Positions 1-7,962 of a stretch of DNA of 64,000 bases are shown piece by piece. The notes beneath the pieces were generated by a model. That model was not told the DNA's origin. It saw only the letters and a program-made list of their open reading frames with translations, and did no database searches. Position 1 is the first letter of the stretch. Every line of letters starts with the position of its first letter. A program made the position numbers and the translations under genes. The DNA is from Clostridium peptidivorans (GTDB lineage: Bacteria; Bacillota; Clostridia; Clostridiales; Clostridiaceae). Location: contig NZ_OAOD01000014.1 of NCBI RefSeq assembly GCF_900205925.1, positions 24,135-88,134 on the forward strand, in the 5' to 3' direction.

Positions 1-309
1 GCACCAGGACTTGACCAAAACTCCTCTGAGTATGCAGTATGTATTTGTGCTAAGGATTCTTCTGGTCCATATGATTTAGAAATTCGTAAAAAACTCATAG
101 ATTTATGTAAGGAAAATAATATACCATATAAAATAGACATATATCCTTACTATGGCTCAGATGCTTCTTCTGCTTTGCGTGCTGGATGGGATATTAAGAC
201 TGGACTTATTGGAACAGGAGTCTTTGCATCCCACGGCTACGAGCGAACTCATATGGATGGAATTTTATCAACTTTGGATTTAGTAATTAACTATTGCCAA
301 AGCGAATAA
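1..309 (+). CDS. M42 family metallopeptidase (glutamyl aminopeptidase/endoglucanase type), C-terminal part
   Basis: The open frame enters from the left edge, so only the last 102 residues are visible. They match the C-terminal end of M42 (clan MH) cobalt- or zinc-dependent aminopeptidases: a GSDASSALRAG stretch, followed by ASHGYERTH, whose first histidine (SHGYERTH) is a metal ligand in this family. These are cytoplasmic enzymes that remove N-terminal residues from peptides and usually form large tetrahedral particles. The exact substrate preference cannot be read from this fragment. A bidirectional terminator lies about 70 bases downstream and separates the gene from the convergent antiporter gene. 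Confidence 0.8.
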   Translation, partial: APGLDQNSSEYAVCICAKDSSGPYDLEIRKKLIDLCKENNIPYKIDIYPYYGSDASSALRAGWDIKTGLIGTGVFASHGYERTHMDGILSTLDLVINYCQSE

Positions 310-378
310 TTGCTCTATATGATACTAAAGCTTTATCTAAAGTATGTAAATTTAGGCTATAAAGCCATTTATCCTTAA

Positions 379-420
379 AAATATAGAGCTCCCATAATCT
401 TTTTATGGAGCTCTATATTT
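379..420. terminator. Bidirectional rho-independent terminator
   Basis: The arms AATATAGAGCTCC and GGAGCTCTATATT form a long stem around an AT-rich loop. A-runs and T-runs flank it on both sides. It sits between the converging M42 peptidase and K+/H+ antiporter genes and abuts the stop codon of the latter, so it can serve both. Confidence 0.8.
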
Positions 421-1845
421 CTAATTTAATAGATGTATAAATTTTTCTAAGTTTTCAGCAGTGAGAACTAAAACATCCCCTGCTTTTATAATTGATGAAC
501 CGTTTGGTATAATTATTTCATTCTTTCTTTTTATCATAACAATCAATATTTCATCAGGTATGTTAGAATCCACAATGGTCTTATTTACTAAGTGATTGTC
601 TTCTTCTATAACATATTCCATTAATTGTGTGTGTATTTCATCTTGATAGTCATTAAAAGTTTTAAATACTGAAACTTCATCTTCTACTAAATCTAAACCT
701 CTTGCCATCATTGGAATCATAGTTCCTTGAACAGCAACAGAAAGTAAAGCTATAATAAACACAGTATTAAATATTTCATTTGCAATAGGAAGTTTATTTG
801 TTAAGGCATAAGTTGCAAACACAATAGATGCTGCTCCTCTAAGTCCAACCCAAGATACTAATGCTTGCTGCTTTAGTGGAGTTTTAAAAAAGCTTAGTAT
901 ACTCATAACTGCAATAGGCCTTGCTACTAAGAGTAAAAATATAGCCACTGCCATTCCAGATACTAAAGCTGATGGTAACTGAGATGGGAAAACCAATAAG
1001 CCCAAGGTAAAGAATAAAACGATTTGCATGAGCCATGATACTGCATCAAAGAAATGAACCAAATTTCTCTTATATGGAATCTTGCTATTTCCCATAATAA
1101 TTCCAATTATATAAACTGATAAAAATCCATTTCCACCAATCCATTCACTCATTGAATATCCAAGTATAGCTATAGATATGGAGAAAATAGGATATAATCC
1201 ATCTATTTCAAATTTTATGTTCTTTAAAATAAATACAGAAATTATAGCAATAGTAAAACCAATTGCTAATCCGAAAATAACTTGACGACCTAGTAAACTT
1301 ATTATTGATTGCTGCTGATTATTTGTTATCAAAGATACCATGACAACTGTTAACATATAAGATATAGGGTCATTACTTCCGCTTTCCATTTCAAGCATGG
1401 AAGCTAATCCCCCTTTTAAGTTTAATTTTTTTGATCTTAGAATAGAAAACACTGAAGCAGCATCTGTAGAAGAAACTATTGAACCTAGAAGCATTCCTTC
1501 TAGTAAAGTGACGTTTAAAATAAAATGTGCAAATAAGCCAACTAAAAATGCTGTCATTACAACTCCCAGTGTTGCTAAAAGTATTGCTTGAGGCGCTACA
1601 GATTTTGCCGACTTCCAGTTAACACCAAATCCGCCGTAAAACATTATAAATACAAGCCCTATATTGCATATTTGTTGAGCTAACATTGAATTATCAAAAT
1701 ATATTCCACCTATACCCTCTGAACCTAAAAGCATACCTAATGTTAAAAAAATCATTAGGGTAGGTATTCCAAATCGATATAACAATTTGCTAGAAAGTAC
1801 ACAAACCAGTAATATTATCCCTGACAATAACATTATTTGAACCAT
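421..1845 (-). CDS. K+/H+ (or Na+/H+) antiporter of the CPA1/CvrA (NhaP2) type with C-terminal RCK_C domain
   Basis: A 474-residue polytopic membrane antiporter that would exchange cytoplasmic K+ or Na+ for protons. About twelve hydrophobic segments fill residues 1-390, with the family motifs GSIVSSTDAASVFSIL and GSNDP and the late WVGLRGAASIVFATYAL segment. The last 84 residues form an RCK_C (TrkA_C) domain, which in Firmicutes homologues such as CpaA often binds c-di-AMP. I place the start at ATG 1845 (MVQIMLLSGI), preceded by AGGAAAGGATG; an upstream in-frame ATG would add 29 residues that look like untranslated leader. Its location beside trkA-trkH suggests a local potassium homeostasis cluster, with one gene exporting and the pair importing K+. 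The ion specificity is inferred. Confidence 0.85.
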   Translation of the reverse strand: MVQIMLLSGIILLVCVLSSKLLYRFGIPTLMIFLTLGMLLGSEGIGGIYFDNSMLAQQICNIGLVFIMFYGGFGVNWKSAKSVAPQAILLATLGVVMTAFLVGLFAHFILNVTLLEGMLLGSIVSSTDAASVFSILRSKKLNLKGGLASMLEMESGSNDPISYMLTVVMVSLITNNQQQSIISLLGRQVIFGLAIGFTIAIISVFILKNIKFEIDGLYPIFSISIAILGYSMSEWIGGNGFLSVYIIGIIMGNSKIPYKRNLVHFFDAVSWLMQIVLFFTLGLLVFPSQLPSALVSGMAVAIFLLLVARPIAVMSILSFFKTPLKQQALVSWVGLRGAASIVFATYALTNKLPIANEIFNTVFIIALLSVAVQGTMIPMMARGLDLVEDEVSVFKTFNDYQDEIHTQLMEYVIEEDNHLVNKTIVDSNIPDEILIVMIKRKNEIIIPNGSSIIKAGDVLVLTAENLEKFIHLLN

Positions 1846-2002
1846 AAAATCATCCTTTCCTAAAAAATATTTACTGTGAGTAAATTGCATAATAATACCA
1901 TTATAACACTGCACTGTATTATAATTATACATTATTTTTGCATAAATTAATTTAAAAAACAGAAATATTTACTAAATATTCATATTTCCTATTATAATTT
2001 TC

Positions 2003-2033
2003 TAAAAAAAATGCCTCCCAAAATTAGGAGGCA
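2003..2033 (-). terminator. Terminator of trkA-trkH
   Basis: On the minus strand TGCCTCC pairs with GGAGGCA around an eight-base loop and is followed by eight T residues. It lies 16 bases after the trkH stop codon. Confidence 0.85.
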
Positions 2034-2048
2034 CTCCAGGGTTGATTG

Positions 2049-3491
2049 CTACTTTTTCCAGAACTCTGGCACAAAAAGTAATAATATAGGATAAATTTCA
2101 AGTCTACCTATAATCATGCACATAGATAGCACCACTTTACTTAAATTAGAAAAATCCGAAAAACTTCCCATAGGGCCAACTATTTCAAATCCTGGACCAA
2201 CATTTCCTATAGATGTTGCAACAGCTGATATAGTTGTCATTGTATCAAACCCTTCCAAGGAAACAATTAAAATTGTCCCAAGAAATATAGCCATATATAC
2301 AAAGAAAAATGATGTTATGCCCTTAAGAGTTTCTTCATCTACAGATTTATCACCAAACTTTACAGTATATACTGCCTTTGGATGAATTATCTTTAATAGC
2401 TCTCTTCGTATAATTTTAAACAGTAGTAAAAACCTAATATTTTTTATTCCTCCTGCCGTTGACCCAGCGCATCCACCAAAAAACATTAAGCTTAACAAAA
2501 TCATTTTACTAAAAAGCGGCCATAGATTAAAATCTGTGGTAGCATATCCTGTAGTTGTTATAATAGAAGCTACCTGAAAGGAAGAATGTCTTAAAGATTC
2601 TCCTACGGTTTTAAAGATACTTCCATGAATATTTAATGTTATAAGTAAAATTGAGATTAAAACCACGCCAATATAAAATTTAAGCTCTTCATCTTTAAAA
2701 ATCCCCTTAATATTACCCTTCAGCGCCTGATAGTATAGAGAAAAATTTGCACCACATACAAGCATAAAAAATGTAATTATAACCTCTACCCATATATTAT
2801 TGTATGCTCCAACACTCAGGGCTTTATCAGAAAATCCTCCAGTTCCTACTGTTCCAAAGGCATGTATAAGCGAATCATACCACGTCATTCCAGCTATTTT
2901 AAGTAATATAGCTAAAATAATTGTAACTACTATATATATTCCATATAAAATCTTTGCAGTTTGGCCCATCTTAGGCACTAGCTTACCTGGATTTGGACCC
3001 GGACTTTCAGCTTTCATAATTTGGAGAGTGCCAGCCCCTGCAGATGGAAGTATTGCAAGAGTCATAACAAGCACTCCCATTCCCCCAACCCAGTGGGTAA
3101 AACTTCTCCAAAATAGAATCCCATGAGGTAACGCTTCAACATTAGTAAGTATAGTTGCGCCAGTAGTTGTAAAACCAGAACTTGCCTCAAAAAAACTATC
3201 TACCATAGAAGGTATAGCTCCACTAATTACAAAAGGAAGAGCTCCAAAAAATGAAGTAAGTAGCCATCCAATTGCTACAATTGCGAAACCATCTCTTGTG
3301 TATATGCTTTTGTTCTTAGGTCGTTTAAATAAGCCTAGCACTCCTAGCGATAATAAAATCCCAATTGTAATCGCAAAGGCTTTTACATCATATCCTCCAT
3401 ATATCATTGCTACAAAAAGTGATGGAATCATCACTAGTCCTTCACAGGTTAATAATATTGCCAAGCTTCTTAATACCATTCCAAAATTCAC
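2049..3491 (-). CDS. trkH: TrkH family potassium uptake channel
   Basis: A 480-residue membrane subunit of the Trk/Ktr potassium uptake system. The four pore loops are recognisable by their filter glycines: SSGFTTTGATIL, FGTVGTGGFSD, SIITTTGYATTDF and ATSIGNVGPGFE. Length is normal for TrkH. The start is a GTG at 3491 with GGAGGG seven bases upstream; an internal ATG four codons later is possible. The gene begins inside the last 50 bases of trkA, so the two are translationally coupled in one operon. A strong terminator follows. TrkA is the expected cytoplasmic gating partner. Confidence 0.92.
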   Translation of the reverse strand: MNFGMVLRSLAILLTCEGLVMIPSLFVAMIYGGYDVKAFAITIGILLSLGVLGLFKRPKNKSIYTRDGFAIVAIGWLLTSFFGALPFVISGAIPSMVDSFFEASSGFTTTGATILTNVEALPHGILFWRSFTHWVGGMGVLVMTLAILPSAGAGTLQIMKAESPGPNPGKLVPKMGQTAKILYGIYIVVTIILAILLKIAGMTWYDSLIHAFGTVGTGGFSDKALSVGAYNNIWVEVIITFFMLVCGANFSLYYQALKGNIKGIFKDEELKFYIGVVLISILLITLNIHGSIFKTVGESLRHSSFQVASIITTTGYATTDFNLWPLFSKMILLSLMFFGGCAGSTAGGIKNIRFLLLFKIIRRELLKIIHPKAVYTVKFGDKSVDEETLKGITSFFFVYMAIFLGTILIVSLEGFDTMTTISAVATSIGNVGPGFEIVGPMGSFSDFSNLSKVVLSMCMIIGRLEIYPILLLFVPEFWKK

Positions 3492-4848
3492 TATTTATCC
3501 CTCCATTTAAGCTACTAATTAAGTCATGTAAATCATTTGTATTTTTTTCCTTAGCTATAGCAATAACACGATCTCCATTTTGTATGCTATCATTGCCATG
3601 AGGGATGATAATTTTATCTTTTCTAACTATTGTTGCAATAATGACATCTTGTTTAAACTTTAATTGCTTTAATGGTGTATTTAAAAATTTACTTTCCTTG
3701 TTTGCTATAAATTCAAGTATTTCAACTTTTCCTTCAACTATTCTATATAAAGACTCTATATTATTTCCTCTTACATATTTTAAGATCTGATTTGTAATAA
3801 TCTCCTTAGGACTTATTATATTATCAATTCCAAGACTAGTTACAATATTGTTATATCTTGTTCTACTTACTTTTGTAATAACCTTTTTAACTCCATTTTG
3901 CTTAGCCATCAAAGAAGATAAAAGGTTTTCCTCATCCACTCCCGTAGCTGCAATAAATCCATCTACGCCCTTTATATTTTCAGATAACAAAAATTCTTCC
4001 TCAGTACCATCCGCATTTATTACCAGTACTTTAGGTAGAAGTTCTGCAAGCTCTATACACCTGTCTTTATTAATTTCAACGATTTTCACATTCATACCCA
4101 TGTCAGATAAAATATTTGAAAGATAATAGGCAATTCTTCCTCCGCCAAGTATCATAATATTTTTTAATCTTTGTGGCAAAATCCCAGCTATCTTGCAAAA
4201 ATTATAAATACTGGAGGATTTCCCTATTACATGAATCTTATCATCTTCTTTAATTATAAACTTGCCATTTGGAACAATTACTTCATCCCCTCTTACAATA
4301 ACTCCAACTAGTACAGAAAGATTAGCTTTTTCTACAATTCTTTCTAGGCTTTTACCTACAATAGGCATGTCCTTTGTAATTTTGAGCTGAACAAGCTTTA
4401 CTCTCCTCTTTGCAAAATACTCTACGTTTATTGCTGGAGAAAAATTAATCATTTGTGCGATTTCATCTGCAGCAGCAAGTTCTGGATTAATAATCATTTC
4501 AAGCTCTAACTCTTCTTTTAATAAAAAAAGTTCCCTTGCATATTCTGGATCTCTAATTCTTGCAACAGTATGAGCTGCCTTTAATTTCTTTGCAGTAAGA
4601 CAACAAACCATGTTTACCTCATCACTATTTGTAACTGCAATTAGTAAATCTGCTCTGCTTACCCCTGCCTCTAAAAGTGTGCTAGTGCTGACTCCACTTC
4701 CTTTAATGCACATAACATCTAAGCTTTCTTCTGCTTTTCTCAAAATTTCAGGATTTTTATCAATAATTGTTACATCATGTCCTTCTTTTTCCAGGTTATC
4801 TGCCAAATTATAACCTACCTTACCTGCTCCAATAATTATAATTTTCAT
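3442..4848 (-). CDS. trkA: Trk system potassium uptake regulatory protein TrkA
   Basis: A 468-residue peripheral protein that gates TrkH in response to nucleotides (NAD(H), ATP/ADP, possibly c-di-AMP). It has the duplicated RCK_N-RCK_C-RCK_N-RCK_C layout. Rossmann glycine motifs appear at the N-terminus (IIIGAGKVGYNLADNL) and near residue 228 (IMILGGGRIAYYLSN), and each is followed by an RCK_C half ending in the IIIPNGKFIIKEDDKIHVIG-type strand pattern. The start is ATG 4848, five bases after GGAGG; the TTG at 4860 overlaps the ribosome binding site and is rejected. It is first in the trkA-trkH operon and its 3' end overlaps trkH by 50 bases. Confidence 0.92.
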   Translation of the reverse strand: MKIIIIGAGKVGYNLADNLEKEGHDVTIIDKNPEILRKAEESLDVMCIKGSGVSTSTLLEAGVSRADLLIAVTNSDEVNMVCCLTAKKLKAAHTVARIRDPEYARELFLLKEELELEMIINPELAAADEIAQMINFSPAINVEYFAKRRVKLVQLKITKDMPIVGKSLERIVEKANLSVLVGVIVRGDEVIVPNGKFIIKEDDKIHVIGKSSSIYNFCKIAGILPQRLKNIMILGGGRIAYYLSNILSDMGMNVKIVEINKDRCIELAELLPKVLVINADGTEEEFLLSENIKGVDGFIAATGVDEENLLSSLMAKQNGVKKVITKVSRTRYNNIVTSLGIDNIISPKEIITNQILKYVRGNNIESLYRIVEGKVEILEFIANKESKFLNTPLKQLKFKQDVIIATIVRKDKIIIPHGNDSIQNGDRVIAIAKEKNTNDLHDLISSLNGGINSEFWNGIKKLGNIINL

Positions 4849-5108
4849 CATGTCCTCCAAGGTCTTTCTTTATTAAACGTTTACTTAAAAATATGTACTT
4901 TTTGTTAATTGCTTATAATTAATATTCATTATAAGACTTTGCACGTTTTACTTCAACATCTTAATATCTAAATGGCCTACAATTTCCTTAAGAAATAACT
5001 GTTTCTTTCTCTTTATTGACATTTCTCTTATTCGAAGTAATTAAAATATTTATAATCATCAAAATAAATATACTTCTATATAAATTCCTCACTAACGAGA
5101 CATAAAAA

Positions 5109-5136
5109 AAGGAAATAACTATAAAGTTATCTCCTT
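5109..5136 (-). terminator. Terminator overlapping the end of the small membrane protein gene
   Basis: The arms AAGGAGATAACT and AGTTATTTCCTT pair on the minus strand around a four-base loop and are followed by seven T residues. The hairpin includes the stop codon of the gene at 5119-5601. Confidence 0.8.
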
Positions 5137-5601
5137 AACTTCCTCTGCAGTTTCTTGTGTAGCTTCCTCCTTAGTTTCTTCTTGTTCAGTTACTTCTTCA
5201 TTTTGTATATCACTAACATTTTCCTTTAAAGTATCCTCTTCTAATAAAATGCTTTCTTCAATAATATCATTGCAATCATCACCCTTGGTTAGCAATATTA
5301 AGGATTTTGAAGTATTTTTATTGATCGCACCTATACCTAATAAAGCAAATGACATGCCTCCATATAAAGCAACTGGTTCACATATTCCAGGCAATAATTG
5401 CACTGGAATTAGTTGCTTGGCAACCATAGCATAATCAAAACCCTGCGCTACATATTGATTGACAGTATTTCTAAATAGAATAATATTATTAACTAATATT
5501 GTAACTCCGGCTATAGCTACAATTGAAGCAACAACATACATAATAGTTGAAATAGAAGGTTTTCTTGATTTTTTAGACACTTTTTCATCTTTAAGTTTCA
5601 T
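5119..5601 (-). CDS. Hypothetical small membrane protein with acidic tail
   Basis: A 160-residue protein I do not recognise. A basic N-terminus (about residues 1-17, KLKDEKVSKKSRK) is followed by a membrane segment near 20-42 and a second hydrophobic stretch near 70-95 (LLPGICEPVALYGGMSFALLGIG). The C-terminal 55 residues are very rich in Glu and Thr and probably disordered in the cytoplasm. GGAGA precedes the ATG. The gene stands alone between two noncoding stretches and ends in its own terminator. Nothing indicates a function. Confidence 0.6.
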   Translation of the reverse strand: MKLKDEKVSKKSRKPSISTIMYVVASIVAIAGVTILVNNIILFRNTVNQYVAQGFDYAMVAKQLIPVQLLPGICEPVALYGGMSFALLGIGAINKNTSKSLILLTKGDDCNDIIEESILLEEDTLKENVSDIQNEEVTEQEETKEEATQETAEEVKEITL

Positions 5602-5957
5602 AATAATTTGTCTCCATTTCTGCCATAAAGGCTTATATTATAAATTACAAATTTATTATTTTTGCAGCAACATCTTCTATTAATATTACTCAGTTATTGT
5701 CACAATTAAGTATCAATATTATTAACAATTTATGACGGAAACATTTTACTTTCTGTTTTGCTGCTATTCGTTATTAGCTTATTTTCTTATTGATAAATAA
5801 GTATATTACCTGTTTACTTAATTCATTGTTTACTTAATTCATTGTTTACTTAATTCATTGTTTACTTAATTCATTGTCTATTTTATACATGCCTAGCACC
5901 AAATTACTAAAACCATCATATACTGTTAATACTTAAAAAAATTTAGGAGGAATCGTA
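5602..5957. other. Noncoding stretch upstream of the first YmaF-like gene
   Basis: AT-rich intergenic DNA that should hold divergent promoters for the flanking genes. The only distinct structure I see is the 16-bp tandem repeat at 5811-5874. No RNA gene or riboswitch fold was recognised. Confidence 0.5.
5811..5874. repeat. Four perfect tandem copies of a 16-bp unit
   Basis: The unit TGTTTACTTAATTCAT occurs four times head to tail without a mismatch, about 85 bases upstream of the first YmaF-like gene. Identical units imply recent expansion or active homogenisation. It is too short and lacks spacers, so it is not CRISPR. Confidence 0.9.
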
Positions 5958-6236
5958 ATGAAACATTCTCACAGTTATACAGGCACAACATCCTTTGACG
6001 ATTGCCATGTTCATCATTATGGTGGTATTACCTCTATTGCACCAACTGGAGTACCCCATACACATTGTATGAAAGGTGAAACAACATTTCTTGATTATCA
6101 TGACCATGATTATGAAACCAGAACAGGTCCAGCAATAGCACTACCAAACGGACTTCACTATCACTATTTTGAAACTAGAGTAAAATGTGCAGATGGTCAC
6201 ATTCATTATATATCCGGTTGTACTAGCGCTGATTAA
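5958..6236 (+). CDS. YmaF family histidine-rich protein
   Basis: A 92-residue protein of the YmaF family, whose biochemical role is unknown. It consists of short repeating units with paired histidines (HSHSYTG, CHVHHYGGIT, PHTHCMKG, HDHDYETRTG, LHYHYFETR, GHIHYISGCT), a pattern suited to metal binding. There is no signal peptide or membrane segment. AGGAGG lies nine bases before the ATG. A second YmaF-like gene follows on the same strand, after a gap of 222 bases. Confidence 0.8.
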   Translation: MKHSHSYTGTTSFDDCHVHHYGGITSIAPTGVPHTHCMKGETTFLDYHDHDYETRTGPAIALPNGLHYHYFETRVKCADGHIHYISGCTSAD

Positions 6237-6458
6237 TAGGATCCTGTATATTATTAATTCCTTTTTAGTTAGTTGCCATCCTGTATGGCAGCTATTTATT
6301 ATGCACGTTACTTCTATGTTTTATAATATCATTTACATATTTTCATATATATCCCAGTTTCATATTTTCTGCTGCCTACATAGTAACATTTTAACTGCTT
6401 CTTCATAGTATATACTAAGATAAGCAAAGCTTGTCTATTTAAAAGGAGGATATTTACT

Positions 6459-6911
6459 ATGTATATTAATACAGCTTATAATAGAGATGATAGAGATGAT
6501 TGTGATAGAGATGATAGAGATGATTGTGATATGAGACATCGCGATAAATGTCATGATAAATGTCACGGTAACAGGCCCTTTGAATGTAGCGACGTTGACT
6601 GCCAATCTCACGTACACGAATATCTAGGCAGTACTAGAATTGCTGAAGCAAATGTCGACCCACACAACCATCGTTTTGCTGGAGTTACTAGCGAAGCTAT
6701 TCAATCTGGTAGAAGTCATGTTCACCAACTTTTAGGAAACACAGACTTTTATGAGAACCATCACCATGAAGTAGGAGCTAGAACAGGAGAAGCTATATGG
6801 GTTGGCGAAGGTAGGCATATACACTTCGTTAGTGGAACAACTACTTGCGACGATGGCCATATGCATGATTTTATATTTGGTACACTAATTGACAATCCTA
6901 TAGGTGATTAA
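6459..6911 (+). CDS. YmaF family protein with Asp/Arg-repeat N-terminus
   Basis: A 150-residue protein. Residues 8-24 are two copies of the octapeptide RDDRDDCD, encoded by a near-perfect DNA repeat. A His/Cys-rich linker (RHRDKCHDKCHG) follows, then a YmaF domain from about residue 48 with repeating histidine pairs (SHVHEYLGSTR, PHNHRFAGVT, SHVHQLLGNT, NHHHEVGARTGEA, RHIHFVSGTT, GHMHDFIFGT). AAAGGAGG precedes the ATG. The domain parallels the protein at 5958-6236, so the two are local paralogues; this one has gained a charged metal-binding-like extension. The function is unknown. Confidence 0.78.
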   Translation: MYINTAYNRDDRDDCDRDDRDDCDMRHRDKCHDKCHGNRPFECSDVDCQSHVHEYLGSTRIAEANVDPHNHRFAGVTSEAIQSGRSHVHQLLGNTDFYENHHHEVGARTGEAIWVGEGRHIHFVSGTTTCDDGHMHDFIFGTLIDNPIGD

Positions 6912-6922
6912 TATATTTTACG

Positions 6923-6955
6923 GAGTCGTCTTAACTGACGACTCTATTATATTAT
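6923..6955. terminator. Terminator between converging YmaF-like and sdpI-like genes
   Basis: GAGTCGTC and GACGACTC form an eight-base-pair stem with a six-base loop, followed on the plus strand by a broken T-run. It lies just beyond the plus-strand YmaF-like gene and just before the minus-strand stop at 6957. Confidence 0.65.
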
Positions 6956-6956
6956 T

Positions 6957-7553
6957 TTAAACACTATTTTTCATTTTCTTGTAATAAAATCGTAATGAAT
7001 ATAGTCCTGGTATTGCAATCCATGTAAGTATAGATGCAGTAGTTACCTTATCCATACTAAAGAAAAATACTAGTATAAATTGTATTATTGCTAGTGGAAA
7101 TGATACATATCCAAGTACTTTATGAGCAATCTTCCAAGTTTCTTCATCTCTTATAGTCCAAGGAAGTCTTAGTCCTAAATATCTATTAAAAGGTATTTTA
7201 GGCGAAACATTACCAAATGCCATGATGAAAACTGAAATTAAACCAACTATTATTAATTCATTATTCTTACTAGAAGATATACTTTTATTTTGTGTTACTG
7301 CTATGAATAAAAAACAAATAACAATGATAGCCATAATCATTCTATTTATATTTCTCACGGTTCTAACTTTAGGATTATCCTCTGAAAGCTTTGTTATTTT
7401 AGCCGCTCGAATATCAAATATAACTAATAAAATAATAATTAAAACAAGCATAAATATTGCAGCTAAGTTACTTTCAGGAATTAGAAAGCCTAAAAATAAT
7501 ATTATTATAGATGCAGTTAAAAATAGTACTCTTGTAAAATCAAATTTCCTCAT
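6957..7553 (-). CDS. SdpI family membrane protein
   Basis: A 198-residue protein with six predicted membrane segments. The signature between segments 4 and 5 is that of the SdpI family: FGNVSPKIPFNRYLGLRLPW, then TIRDEETWKIAHK. In Bacillus subtilis SdpI gives immunity to the SdpC toxin and sequesters the ArsR-type repressor SdpR at the membrane. Here too an ArsR-type gene sits directly upstream: its stop codon lies within the GGAGG-containing ribosome binding site of this gene (gap 10 bases). No SdpC-like toxin gene is visible, so the role could be signal transduction or immunity against an external toxin. Assignment to the family is by motif; the function is inferred. Confidence 0.8.
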   Translation of the reverse strand: MRKFDFTRVLFLTASIIILFLGFLIPESNLAAIFMLVLIIILLVIFDIRAAKITKLSEDNPKVRTVRNINRMIMAIIVICFLFIAVTQNKSISSSKNNELIIVGLISVFIMAFGNVSPKIPFNRYLGLRLPWTIRDEETWKIAHKVLGYVSFPLAIIQFILVFFFSMDKVTTASILTWIAIPGLYSLRFYYKKMKNSV

Positions 7554-7563
7554 TTTAATCCTC

Positions 7564-7824
7564 CTATTTCTTTGTAAATATATCTAAGAAGTTCCCAAGA
7601 ACCTCTTGAAGTATTGTAGTGTTTATGGAATAAATCACAAATTGGCCCTTTTTTTCTGAGGTAATAAGTTCTGCTTCTCTTAAAATATCCAGATGTTTAG
7701 ATATTGAAGGCTTAGACATATTAAAATGCTCCGATATTTCTCCTGCACTCATATCACTATTATTTAAAAGCTTTAATATCTCCCTTCGAGTTTCATCACT
7801 TAATGCTTTAAATGCTTTACTCAT
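7564..7824 (-). CDS. ArsR family autorepressor (SdpR-like)
   Basis: An 86-residue winged-helix repressor. The helix-turn-helix spans about residues 22-55 (ISEHFNMSKPSISKHLDILREAEL) and the wing follows (ITSEKKGQFVIYSINTT). It lacks the cysteine metal site of ArsR/SmtB sensors, as does SdpR. It is transcribed first in a two-gene unit with the SdpI-like gene. A 46-bp palindrome covers its likely transcription start, so autoregulation is the natural reading. AAAGGAG stands before the ATG. Confidence 0.85.
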   Translation of the reverse strand: MSKAFKALSDETRREILKLLNNSDMSAGEISEHFNMSKPSISKHLDILREAELITSEKKGQFVIYSINTTILQEVLGNFLDIFTKK

Positions 7825-7840
7825 ACAATAGCTCCTTTCT

Positions 7841-7886
7841 TGTAAGTATAGATATTTAGCTAATTAGTTAAATATCTATACTTACA
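7841..7886. promoter_or_regulatory. 46-bp operator palindrome of the SdpR-like repressor
   Basis: Arms of 18 bases (TGTAAGTATAGATATTTA at 7841-7858 and its exact reverse complement at 7869-7886) flank a centre that is itself palindromic (CTAATTAG). Only one base pair of the whole 46-bp dyad is mismatched. It lies between the -10 box and the ribosome binding site of the ArsR-type gene, an ideal position for autorepression by a dimer or two dimers. Confidence 0.85.
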
Positions 7887-7913
7887 TTATACATATGTTT
7901 TATATAAATGCAA
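7886..7913 (-). promoter_or_regulatory. Sigma-A type promoter of the SdpR-SdpI-like operon
   Basis: On the minus strand TTGCAT (7913-7908) and TATAAT (7891-7886) are separated by 16 bases. Transcription would start within the adjoining palindrome. Confidence 0.7.
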
Positions 7914-7931
7914 CCATTTACAATAAAAATA

Positions 7932-7953
7932 TCCTCCTAAAAAATTAGGAGGA
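7932..7953 (-). terminator. Terminator of the TRAP/AcnX/LarA operon
   Basis: TCCTCCTAA and TTAGGAGGA pair perfectly around a four-base loop; the minus-strand tail is rich in T. It lies just after the stop codon of the dehydrogenase gene. Confidence 0.8.
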
Positions 7954-7962
7954 CATTATTTT

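Noticed and set aside
4849..5118. c-di-AMP (ydaO) riboswitch upstream of trkA
   Set aside because: No conserved GGGAA/GCC-type core or pseudoknot arrangement was found in the 270-base leader.
5811..5874. CRISPR-like tandem repeats
   Set aside because: The 16-bp units are contiguous, with no spacers and no cas genes.
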